A DNA stretch of 5,051 bases from Actinomycetota bacterium (GCA_009705435.1 WLTJ01000143.1:1-5051); one strand, 5' to 3'. Positions 1 to 5,051 are shown, counted from the stretch's first letter. Made by a program: numbers and translations. Notes: generated by a model from the letters alone, not told the origin.

Positions 1-2
1 CC

Positions 3-635
3 GCCAGTCGCGGGCTCTTCCGCGGAGTGCGCGATGCATTAGCACGGGCTTCACACCCAGAAGCGATGATGATTCCTGGGACCTGTCCGGAAAATCTCTA
101 CCTTGATCCTTCTTTTCGCCGTGGAGTGGCCCGCCTTGGCGAACGCGGATTCACCTACGACTCGTGGCACTACCACCACCAGAACCATGAATTCTTGGAA
201 CTTGCTCGCGCTACCCCTGGAACGACAATGGTTCTTGATCACTTCGGAACGCCAGTTGGTGTTGGACCATACGCCTCACAGCGCGAAGAGATATTTGCGC
301 AGTGGAAGAAAGATATTGCCGAGATCGCCAAGTGCCCGAATGTTGTCGCCAAGATTGGCGGACTGGCCATGCCCGATAATGGATTTGGCTGGCACACTGC
401 GGATCGCCCAGCAACGTCGGATGAGTTCATCGCTCAACAGTCGCGGTACTACTTGCATGCGATCGAGTGCTTCGGTCCAGCACGCTGCATGCTTGAGTCG
501 AATTTCCCCGTTGACCGATTGTCGCTTTCTTACGGCGTGTTGTGGAATGCCTATAAGAAGATGACCGCCGACTTCTCCGCCTCCGAACGCGCCAATCTCT
601 TTTACGGCACAGCTGCCCGCACCTACAACGTGTGA
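3..635 (+). CDS. COG3618-type TIM-barrel metal-dependent amidohydrolase, C-terminal part (5' end outside window)
   Basis: Partial gene. The frame is open to the left edge, and the codons before the GTG at 27 read (A)SRGLFRG, continuing into VRDAL. This matches the 'FRGVRHAL' stretch of this family, so the GTG is internal and not the start. Counting from that GTG codon as residue 1, the visible landmarks are YDSWHYHHQ (44-52), the VLDHFGTP strand-end motif (69-76, with D71 and H72), KIGGLAMPDNGFGW (109-122) and ESNFPVDR (157-164). These are characteristic of the amidohydrolase-2/COG3618 group, soluble TIM-barrel hydrolases that often act on lactones or aromatic/sugar-derived ring compounds. 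The exact substrate cannot be read from the sequence. In this subgroup SNFPVD stands where other amidohydrolases have a G-S-D-W-P catalytic aspartate loop. The gene ends with TGA at 633-635 and overlaps the convergent hydrolase gene by 13 bases. The family call is firm; the reaction is unknown. Confidence 0.88.
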   Translation, partial: ASRGLFRGVRDALARASHPEAMMIPGTCPENLYLDPSFRRGVARLGERGFTYDSWHYHHQNHEFLELARATPGTTMVLDHFGTPVGVGPYASQREEIFAQWKKDIAEIAKCPNVVAKIGGLAMPDNGFGWHTADRPATSDEFIAQQSRYYLHAIECFGPARCMLESNFPVDRLSLSYGVLWNAYKKMTADFSASERANLFYGTAARTYNV

Positions 636-1597
636 ATCTCCCGCAGGTATTCGTCAATGTGCACAACATGACGCAAGACCGTTGACCGCCACGATGTCAA
701 CCAGTCGCCCGGCGAATCATCGGCCACCATCTTGATGTAGGCGCGCAACATGTCTGGAACATTCTCCACTTGTGGAGCGAGTTCGGCGTATAAGCCAAAA
801 TCGCTTGAGGCTTGGTGTCCAGCATTGTCAAGATTAATGCGCCGCGATTTTTCACCGACGACTCCCGCTCGCGCTGACAGTAGCGACCAAGCCTTATCTG
901 CATTCGTTTCTGGTCTGGTCGTGAGATCCTGATTAGAGACGATCATCAACACTGGCACGTTTGTCGTCGCATAGATTTCATCGGGAAGGATGCTGGTGTA
1001 ACCCTGCGCCATGACGCAAGCGCTGACCCGCATATCAGCCGTGAACTCATGGAGCGATGAGACACTGGCCAACGCTGTCAGTCCTCCGTAACTGTGTCCC
1101 GCTACACAAATCCGCTCAGCGTCAACGTGATCGGACAGCCATGGTGAAATTTCAGGTCCCGAACCGAGTGCCCCATCGAGGCAAAGCCGCACATCTCCCA
1201 AGCGCTGTCGATCATTGGTCGCATCATCAACATTTTTTCCCAACGCCCAATCGAACAATGTGTCACCCGGATGATCGCAGGAAATCACGATGTAACCCCT
1301 TGCGGCCAATGCCTCACACAACAGGCTGTAACTGTGTCGCATTCCAGTGCGACCGTGCGACCAGATGATCAACGGATGTCGTCCTTCAAGGATGAACGCC
1401 CCCTCTTGCGCGCAAGCAGCCATAAATCCGATTCCTGGAATTAACTCATATGTTGTCGCCTCAGTGGGTGCCACAGCGGGGTACCACAGGTCAACTCCGA
1501 GCATGCGATCTTCACGCTTTTGATCAACTAGGAGGGTCGAAAAATGGCCGACCACGTGTTGAGGAGATTCCAAAGGCGGAGCAGCAGATAACGACAT
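623..1597 (-). CDS. alpha/beta hydrolase, PAF-acetylhydrolase / dienelactone-hydrolase-like
   Basis: A 324-residue serine hydrolase from the ATG at 1597 (protein begins MSLSAAPPLES). The fold landmarks come in the expected order: the LGVDLWYPA strand near residue 33, the oxyanion-hole segment WSHGRTGMRHS (H81, G82), the nucleophile elbow GHSYGG with S169, a likely acid D224 in VSNQDLTTRPE, and H261 in NAGHQASSDF. That last segment resembles the 'VHQNFxDF' histidine region of PAF-acetylhydrolases, which favours the PAF-AH/COG4188 branch that cleaves short or oxidised acyl esters. The actual substrate is unknown. There is no signal peptide, so it is probably cytoplasmic. The frame stays open up to an ATG at 1693, which would give 356 residues, but that form is unlikely: its extra N-terminus is basic and unlike the family, it would cover the ribosome site of the divergent gene, and a candidate promoter for this gene lies downstream of 1693. 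An ATG at 1615 is the main alternative start. The stop is TAG. Confidence 0.85.
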   Translation of the reverse strand: MSLSAAPPLESPQHVVGHFSTLLVDQKREDRMLGVDLWYPAVAPTEATTYELIPGIGFMAACAQEGAFILEGRHPLIIWSHGRTGMRHSYSLLCEALAARGYIVISCDHPGDTLFDWALGKNVDDATNDRQRLGDVRLCLDGALGSGPEISPWLSDHVDAERICVAGHSYGGLTALASVSSLHEFTADMRVSACVMAQGYTSILPDEIYATTNVPVLMIVSNQDLTTRPETNADKAWSLLSARAGVVGEKSRRINLDNAGHQASSDFGLYAELAPQVENVPDMLRAYIKMVADDSPGDWLTSWRSTVLRHVVHIDEYLREIHTL

Positions 1598-1626
1598 CTC
1601 ACAACTCTGCCACATAAAGCATTTTC

Positions 1627-1656
1627 TTGGTCTAGTTCGTCTGCGAACAATAAACT
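1627..1656 (+). promoter_or_regulatory. weak candidate promoter of the DinB/MDMPI-like gene
   Basis: TTGGTC (1627-1632) lies 18 bases before TAAACT (1651-1656), matching 3 of 6 and 4 of 6 consensus bases. If real, the 14-base palindrome at 1635-1648 would sit between the -35 and -10 boxes, a classic repressor position. An alternative -10 is TATCGT at 1661-1666, which has no good -35 partner. This is speculative. Confidence 0.2.
1635..1648. promoter_or_regulatory. perfect palindrome GTTCG-N4-CGAAC, candidate shared operator
   Basis: GTTCG at 1635-1639 and CGAAC at 1644-1648 are perfect inverted arms around TCTG, with one further T/A match outside (1633 and 1650). The palindrome lies near the middle of the ~100-base divergent region between the alpha/beta hydrolase and the DinB/MDMPI-like gene. 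It overlaps the predicted start point of one and the -35/-10 spacer of the other. Its size and dyad symmetry suit a homodimeric regulator such as a TetR or MarR family protein, but no regulator gene is visible in the window. The arms are in the opposite order to the Gram-positive SOS box CGAAC-N4-GTTCG, so it is not a LexA site. Confidence 0.4.
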
Positions 1657-1677
1657 TTTCTATCGTGTCCATACCAA
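1649..1677 (-). promoter_or_regulatory. candidate promoter of the alpha/beta hydrolase gene
   Basis: Read on the minus strand, TTGGTA (complement of 1672-1677) is followed after exactly 17 bases by TTTATT (complement of 1649-1654). Each hexamer matches 4 of 6 bases of the sigma-70/SigA consensus. Transcription would start near 1642, inside the GTTCG-N4-CGAAC palindrome and about 45 bases before the chosen start codon at 1597. It was found by eye only. Actinobacterial -35 boxes vary, so this is tentative. Confidence 0.35.
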
Positions 1678-1682
1678 CTTCG

Positions 1683-1688
1683 AAGGAG
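1683..1688 (+). promoter_or_regulatory. ribosome binding site of the DinB/MDMPI-like gene
   Basis: AAGGAG at 1683-1688 ends 8 bases before the ATG at 1697, an almost ideal Shine-Dalgarno sequence and spacing. It fixes the start of the plus-strand gene. It also argues against starting the minus-strand hydrolase at 1693, whose reading frame would run through this site. Confidence 0.8.
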
Positions 1689-1696
1689 CACACGTC

Positions 1697-2491
1697 ATGT
1701 CACAAGAAGGAATAACGGCTTTACGGATTGCTGTTGATGAAGTGAAGTCCGTGATCACCGCCTTGACCGAAGAAGAATGGTCCCGCCCCAGCGGTTGTAT
1801 CGGTTGGTCCGTGCGTGATCTCGTGGCCCACATGAGTTCGAACTACAAGGAAACTGTTGATCCGTCCCCCGCTCCCGACGAGCCCATCAACCTTCCCGCC
1901 GAAAGAATGATGGACCTGCTGATTGAACCTCGCAAGGATTGGTCGAACGAAGAGATCCTCGCTGAGTACCTTGCTTTTTGCGATCAAGCAGTTGATGTAC
2001 TTGCTTCACTGCAAGAAGAGCCCATGGCCTCCACTGTCATACCTTTGGCGGATCTGGGTTCGTATCCAATGAATCAACTAGCCGACGCCTACGCCTTTGA
2101 CCACTACTGCCACCTACGCATTGATTTGTTGGCACCCGAAGGACCGATCGAACGCCGACTTCCAGCATCGGATGCGACGAGACTCGGACCAGCTGTGCGC
2201 TGGATGATCACTGGTATGCCGCAGATGCAAAGTGACCTCGGCCTTGCACTCGCTGCACCGATCACTTTGACTTTGACTGGTCCAGGCGGTGGCGTGTGGA
2301 CGATCGCGCCTGCAGGCAATGAGATCACAGTTTCCGAAGGCGCATCAAGCGCTTGCGTTGCTGATGTCAGTAGCAACGGTCATTCATTTGTGAACTGGGG
2401 AACAAAACGCTCACCTTGGAGCGAACACTGCAAGGTCACTGGCAATCAAGCAGTTGCTGCAAAATTTTTAGACGCGCTCAACATCATTTGA
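1697..2491 (+). CDS. DinB / mycothiol-dependent maleylpyruvate isomerase-like putative metalloprotein
   Basis: A 264-residue soluble protein. The N-terminal ~150 residues form the DinB/MDMPI_N helical-bundle type: LTEEEWSRPSGCIGWSVRDLVAHM (residues 23-46) is the signature segment, carrying metal-ligand candidate H45, and the second ligand set lies in AFDHYCHLRID (133-143). D135 and H139 keep the four-residue spacing of the Glu/His pair that binds zinc in the characterised maleylpyruvate isomerase, so Asp would replace Glu; H136 is also possible. Residues ~165-264 look like the small SCP2-like/MDMPI_C domain (LTLTGPGGGVWTI, then NWGTKRSP). Members often use mycothiol as thiol cofactor or remain uncharacterised, and are abundant in Actinobacteria. 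No aromatic-degradation genes are visible, so maleylpyruvate isomerase activity itself should not be assumed. Start set by ATG 1697 with AAGGAG 8 bases upstream. It is divergent from the alpha/beta hydrolase and convergent with the aminotransferase 15 bases away. Confidence 0.78.
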   Translation: MSQEGITALRIAVDEVKSVITALTEEEWSRPSGCIGWSVRDLVAHMSSNYKETVDPSPAPDEPINLPAERMMDLLIEPRKDWSNEEILAEYLAFCDQAVDVLASLQEEPMASTVIPLADLGSYPMNQLADAYAFDHYCHLRIDLLAPEGPIERRLPASDATRLGPAVRWMITGMPQMQSDLGLALAAPITLTLTGPGGGVWTIAPAGNEITVSEGASSACVADVSSNGHSFVNWGTKRSPWSEHCKVTGNQAVAAKFLDALNII

Positions 2492-2510
2492 GCAACGTCT
2501 GACCGCTCAA
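2476..2510. terminator. three-arm inverted repeat at the convergent gene ends, possible bidirectional terminator
   Basis: GCTCAA (2476-2481), TTGAGC (2488-2493) and GCTCAA (2505-2510) allow two mutually exclusive 6-bp hairpins sharing the middle arm, with loops of 6 and 11 bases. On the plus transcript the right-hand hairpin is followed by TTCTTA. On the minus transcript the left-hand hairpin is followed by GCGTCT, then A5T4. Neither has a canonical uninterrupted U-tract. The element spans the stop codons of both convergent genes and their 15-base gap, where a terminator is expected. Confidence 0.4.
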
Positions 2511-3733
2511 TTCTTAGGCGGCTGATACGTCGACAAGAAATTGCCGAGACGATCAATTGCCTCAGTGAGATCTTTCGCCCACGGCAAGGTGACGATACGT
2601 AAGTGATCAGGACGTGGCCAGTTGAATCCAGTTCCTTGCACCACTAGAACTCGTTCGGCGCGCAAGAAATCAAGTACGAAACGTCGATCATCAGCAATTG
2701 GATACATCTCGGGATCAAGTTTCGGGAAAACATACAAAGCTCCCTTTGGCACCACACAGGTCACTCCCGGAATTTTGTCGAGAGCTTGTATCGCTGCGTC
2801 ACGCTGTTCAAGCAGGCGACCACCTGGCAAGATCAGATCTTTAATACTCTGACGACCACCAAGAGCTGTCTGAATGGCATGTTGGCCGGGGACATTTGCA
2901 CATAGGCGCATATTCGTCAACATCACGACGCCCTCAATATAACTTGCAGCGTGCTCACGTGGACCTGTCATTACCATCCATCCGGAGCGAAAACCTGCTA
3001 ACCGATACGCCTTGGACAATCCGTTGAAGGTGATCGTAAAAACATCAGGAGCAATGCCAGCAAAGGTGTGATGCACGGCATCGTCATAGAGAATCTTGTC
3101 GTAAATCTCATCTGCAAAAACTATGAGGTTGCGCTCAACAGCAATGTCTGCAATCTGCCGAAGAATTTCGCGGCTGTAAACAGCACCTGTTGGGTTATTC
3201 GGGTTGATGACAACAATCGCTTTGGTGCGATCTGTGATCTTGCTCCGAAGATCATCAATATCGGGATTCCACTCATTGTCCTCGTCGCACAAATAGTGCA
3301 CTGGTGTCCCACCAGCCAATGTCGTTGATGCCGTCCACAACGGATAATCGGGGGCCGGAATCAAGACCTCATCACCATCGCTAAGTAACGCGTTCAAGGA
3401 AAGTTGAATCAGTTCACTGACACCATTACCCAGCCAGACGTCATCAATATCAGTGATGTCAATACCTTGATTTTGATAGTGCTGCACGATTGACGTTCGA
3501 GCCGAAGTGATGCCCTGTGAATCGGAGTATCCCTGCGAAGCCTGCAAACTGCGCGACACCTCAACCAAAATTTCGGCTGGGGTTTCGAAACCGAAAGGAT
3601 AAGGATTTCCAATATTGAGTTTGATGATCCGCTCACCCGCTGCCTCAAGTCTCTTCGCCTCATCAAGAACTGGTCCACGAATGTCGTACAGAACATCTGC
3701 CAATTTGTCTGACTGTCGAATTTCCTTGGGCAT
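2507..3733 (-). CDS. alaA: AlaA-type alanine aminotransferase (PLP-dependent, fold type I)
   Basis: A 408-residue complete enzyme, colinear with E. coli AlaA and with the mycobacterial homologue annotated AspC. It is expected to transfer amino groups between alanine/pyruvate and glutamate/2-oxoglutarate in the cytoplasm. Motifs in order: YDIRGPVLDEAKRLE (16-30), LNIGNPYPFGFE (39-50), GNGVSELI (102-109) of the PLP-phosphate region, PAPDYPLWTAS (126-136, Y130), INPNNPTGAVYS (176-187, N180), FADEIYDKILYDD (206-218, D208 to the pyridine nitrogen, Y211), FNGLSKAYR (236-244, Schiff-base K241), FRSGW (248-252, R249), QGTGFNWPRPDHLRIVTLPW (366-385, R379 binding the substrate carboxylate). All key residues are intact. 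The ATG at 3733 is chosen because the N-terminus aligns with the family and an in-frame TGA lies shortly upstream; a weak GAGAAAG serves as ribosome site. The C-terminus is most like actinobacterial versions. Automated pipelines may call it AspC; the motifs favour alanine specificity. Confidence 0.92.
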   Translation of the reverse strand: MPKEIRQSDKLADVLYDIRGPVLDEAKRLEAAGERIIKLNIGNPYPFGFETPAEILVEVSRSLQASQGYSDSQGITSARTSIVQHYQNQGIDITDIDDVWLGNGVSELIQLSLNALLSDGDEVLIPAPDYPLWTASTTLAGGTPVHYLCDEDNEWNPDIDDLRSKITDRTKAIVVINPNNPTGAVYSREILRQIADIAVERNLIVFADEIYDKILYDDAVHHTFAGIAPDVFTITFNGLSKAYRLAGFRSGWMVMTGPREHAASYIEGVVMLTNMRLCANVPGQHAIQTALGGRQSIKDLILPGGRLLEQRDAAIQALDKIPGVTCVVPKGALYVFPKLDPEMYPIADDRRFVLDFLRAERVLVVQGTGFNWPRPDHLRIVTLPWAKDLTEAIDRLGNFLSTYQPPKN

Positions 3734-3846
3734 GGCGGCGGCTTTCTCGGGGGATCACGACGTGGCTTTCACAACGACCTTCACAGCCTACGCGAACAAG
3801 GGTTTCGCTGACCGTCCCATTTACCCAAAGCGCACGCCCTCGGGCG

Positions 3847-3874
3847 CGAGACGACCCCGCTTACGGGGTTCTCG
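3847..3874. repeat. GC-rich hairpin (11 bp in two helices) upstream of the substrate-binding protein gene
   Basis: CGAGA (3847-3851) pairs with TCTCG (3870-3874) and ACCCCG (3854-3859) with CGGGGT (3864-3869). The loop is CTTA and a two-base CG bulge separates the helices. No T-run follows on either strand, so it does not look like an intrinsic terminator. It could act in the 5' leader RNA of the downstream lipoprotein gene, or in the aminotransferase leader on the other strand. Confidence 0.45.
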
Positions 3875-3885
3875 GGCCCCATCTG

Positions 3886-3907
3886 CGAGACGCTAAGGTT
3901 CATCTCG
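3886..3907 (+). promoter_or_regulatory. second hairpin, adjoining the ribosome binding site of the lipoprotein gene
   Basis: CGAGA (3886-3890) pairs with TCTCG (3903-3907) around a 12-base loop. It repeats the outer arms of the preceding hairpin: GCGAGACG occurs at 3846-3853 and 3885-3892, and TCTCGGG at 3870-3876 and 3903-3909. The 3' arm runs into the G-run that serves as ribosome binding site, so folding could limit translation. The stem is short and the functional role is inference. Confidence 0.3.
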
Positions 3908-3912
3908 GGGGG
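3907..3912 (+). promoter_or_regulatory. G-run ribosome binding site of the lipoprotein gene
   Basis: GGGGGG at 3907-3912 is the only purine-rich Shine-Dalgarno-like element before the lipoprotein gene. It ends 3 bases before the ATG at 3916 and 9 bases before the in-frame ATG at 3922. The spacing therefore favours 3922 as the real start, while 3916 is the longest possible frame because a TAG precedes it directly. Confidence 0.45.
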
Positions 3913-3915
3913 TAG

Positions 3916-5051
3916 ATGAATATGAAAATGTTCCGTAAAACGTTGCCAGTGTTAGGTGTGGTCCTGAGTGGGTTTTTAGCCATCGCCTGCACCGAGTCAA
4001 AGACGACGACAAGCAATCCTGATTCCACCGAGAACGTTGTGACCACCGATGTCACGACCCCGAGCCAAGATTCCACAATTCCTCCCCCAACCGGCGAGCC
4101 CTTTGTCATCGGCGTTGTCAACACAGAAGGTTCTCCAGCAGCCGACTTCCCTGATTTCACGAATGCATTTCGAGCCGCTGCCAATTACATCAACGCAGAG
4201 TTGGGCGGCTTCGCCGGACGCCCCGTCGAATTAGAAATCTGTATTTCCGCTGGCAGTCCCGAATCCTCGCAAGCCTGCGCCCAAGACCTGGCGGCAAAAA
4301 AAGTGGACCTGGCAATGATCGGTTTGGATATCTTCGTTGACTACGGCACGTTCAGCGCTGCCGGCATTCCCGTCATCGGTGCCGTGCCGATTCTTCCCAG
4401 TGATTACACCGCCGACGCCATCTACATCACCGCTGGCAACCTCGTCGTCCAAGGTTCCACTGCTAACGCGATTACAAATCCAAAATATCTCGGATTAAAA
4501 AAAGTTGCGATTATCGCTAATGACTCACCTGCAACTCTTTCCGCTCTAGCAACACTTGAGCCAGCCTTAGCATTCGCCGGTGCTACCGCAGTAGTCATCA
4601 AGGGAGGCGAAACCGAAACTGATGCTGGATATCGCTTGCTGATGCAGCAAGCCGCCGCCACCAACCCTGAAGCCATTGTCTCGATGTACGGACAATCAGG
4701 CTGCGTGGCTCTGATGCGCGCTCGGGTTGAGTTACAGGTTGAGGTCCCGGCATTCACTAACACCGCCTGCCTTGCGGACACGGTGATTAACGCTGTCGGT
4801 GATGCTGCTCAGGGGTGGTACTTCGCTGGCTCACAAGGTGGGGTCGAAAGCGCCGACACAGATCTCATGCGTCAATACGTAGCCACGGTTATTAACAAAG
4901 CACCAGCGGATGTTGATGTATTCGGGTTCACCACTCTCGGCTGGATTCAGACACTCTCCATTTGGAAAGTCGCAAAAAATATCGGACCGACGGTCACTGG
5001 ATCGGCAATCACTGATTCGTTCCGACAAGGAAAGGGAACCCTGTGGGGTTC
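3916..5051 (+). CDS. ABC transporter substrate-binding lipoprotein, Peripla_BP_6 / LivJ type (3' end outside window)
   Basis: The first 378 residues are present; the frame is open to the right edge, and families of this type usually run a few tens of residues longer. Residues 1-24 are a lipoprotein signal: charged MNMKMFRK, a hydrophobic core PVLGVVLSGFLAIA, then lipidated C25 (lipobox A-I-A-C). Residues 26-60 are a Thr/Ser/Pro-rich flexible tether. The ligand-binding fold starts at EPFVIGVVN (61-69), followed by FTNAFRAAANYINAELGGFAGRPVEL (81-106), the usual start of Peripla_BP_6 proteins. C109 and C121 flank an SAGSPESSQA stretch and probably form the disulfide common here; C263 and C285 may form another. 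KKVAIIANDSP (195-205) and AIVSMYGQSGC (253-263) are second-lobe strands. It likely captures amino acids or small organic acids on the cell surface for a Liv-type importer whose permeases and ATPases are not in view. The ligand is unknown. The start is 3916 or, with better ribosome-site spacing, 3922. Confidence 0.87.
   Translation, partial: MNMKMFRKTLPVLGVVLSGFLAIACTESKTTTSNPDSTENVVTTDVTTPSQDSTIPPPTGEPFVIGVVNTEGSPAADFPDFTNAFRAAANYINAELGGFAGRPVELEICISAGSPESSQACAQDLAAKKVDLAMIGLDIFVDYGTFSAAGIPVIGAVPILPSDYTADAIYITAGNLVVQGSTANAITNPKYLGLKKVAIIANDSPATLSALATLEPALAFAGATAVVIKGGETETDAGYRLLMQQAAATNPEAIVSMYGQSGCVALMRARVELQVEVPAFTNTACLADTVINAVGDAAQGWYFAGSQGGVESADTDLMRQYVATVINKAPADVDVFGFTTLGWIQTLSIWKVAKNIGPTVTGSAITDSFRQGKGTLWG

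Larger units (their letters stand above)
3734..3915. other. 182-base divergent intergenic region between the aminotransferase and the substrate-binding lipoprotein
   Basis: This holds the 5' leaders and promoters of both neighbours. I found no convincing -35/-10 pair on either strand and no tRNA or riboswitch consensus that I recognise. The left half (3734-3830) shows only weak structure. The right half (3831-3907) is GC-rich and structured: a small CGCC-CTCG-GGCG hairpin at 3835-3846, then the two hairpins listed separately. A 54-codon open frame (3732-3896, plus strand) crosses it but lacks a ribosome binding site and is not called as a gene. Confidence 0.6.

Noticed and set aside
27..635. 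GTG at 27 as the true start of the amidohydrolase
   Set aside because: The codons before it (SRGLFRG) continue the family alignment to the window edge. The remaining protein would also lack the N-terminal metal-binding part of the barrel.
1057..1368. 103-codon plus-strand open frame inside the alpha/beta hydrolase
   Set aside because: It is antisense to the clearly conserved catalytic core of the hydrolase (GHSYGG region), has no recognisable domain, and the composition looks like a frame shadow.
1635..1648. Possible LexA/SOS box
   Set aside because: The Gram-positive SOS box is CGAAC-N4-GTTCG. Here the arms are in the opposite order (GTTCG-N4-CGAAC), and neither neighbour is a DNA-repair gene.
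2507..3733. Horizontal transfer of alaA from Proteobacteria, because the protein reads so like E. coli AlaA
   Set aside because: AlaA is highly conserved across phyla, and the C-terminal part (QGTGFNWP, LPW, RLGNFL) resembles actinobacterial homologues, so vertical descent is simpler.
3800..3832. GGGTTTCGC (3800-3808) and CCCAAAGCG (3824-3832) are complementary base by base in the same direction; four-base pieces could also pair as a small pseudoknot (GGGT/ACCC and CGCT/AGCG)
   Set aside because: Parallel complementarity has no normal pairing role, and the antiparallel pseudoknot would have only 4-bp stems and a 2-base crossing loop. Probably chance.
3831..3912. tRNA, small SRP RNA or known riboswitch in the GC-rich intergenic stretch
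   Set aside because: There is no T-loop GTTCRA in the right place, no cloverleaf on either strand, no SRP GNAR-loop domain, and no conserved core of SAM, TPP, cobalamin, glycine, c-di-AMP or guanidine riboswitches that I recognise.
4422..4781. 119-codon minus-strand open frame inside the lipoprotein gene
   Set aside because: It lies fully antisense to the ligand-binding domain of the substrate-binding protein. It shows no domain and no ribosome site of its own that I could recognise.

Overview
The window most likely comes from an actinobacterium. The central gene belongs to the mycothiol-associated DinB/maleylpyruvate-isomerase-like superfamily that is greatly expanded in Actinobacteria. The aminotransferase resembles the mycobacterial/actinobacterial AlaA-type enzyme, including its C-terminal tail. 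The base composition looks only moderately GC-rich by eye, which would fit an aquatic Acidimicrobiia/Ilumatobacter-like lineage better than a high-GC actinomycete. That finer placement is inference.

Layout, left to right. (1) The 3' part of a COG3618-type TIM-barrel amidohydrolase on + (3-635, entering from the left edge). (2) A convergent alpha/beta hydrolase of the PAF-acetylhydrolase/dienelactone-hydrolase type on - (623-1597), whose 3' end overlaps the amidohydrolase by 13 bases. (3) A ~100-base divergent control region (1598-1696) with a perfect GTTCG-N4-CGAAC palindrome, candidate promoters on both strands and a clear ribosome binding site. (4) A DinB/MDMPI-like putative metal-dependent protein on + (1697-2491). 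(5) A 15-base convergent junction with three alternating GCTCAA/TTGAGC arms that could form hairpins on both strands. (6) An AlaA-type PLP-dependent alanine aminotransferase on - (2507-3733). (7) A 182-base divergent intergenic region (3734-3915) with two similar hairpins just before the next gene. (8) A lipoprotein, the substrate-binding component of a branched-chain-amino-acid-type (Peripla_BP_6) ABC importer, on + (3916 to the right edge, incomplete).

The genes alternate in orientation (+, -, +, -, +), so no two intact genes form a same-strand operon here. The alpha/beta hydrolase and the MDMPI-like gene share one control region and may be co-regulated. The aminotransferase and the substrate-binding lipoprotein share the other. 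An amino-acid uptake/transamination link for the second pair is plausible but unproven. The genes look like housekeeping or ordinary accessory metabolism. I see no mobile element, CRISPR array, phage, toxin-antitoxin or defence signature, and no convincing new multi-gene system. The most interesting signals are regulatory: the shared palindrome at 1635-1648, the twin hairpins at 3847-3907, and the three-arm convergent terminator candidate at 2476-2510.
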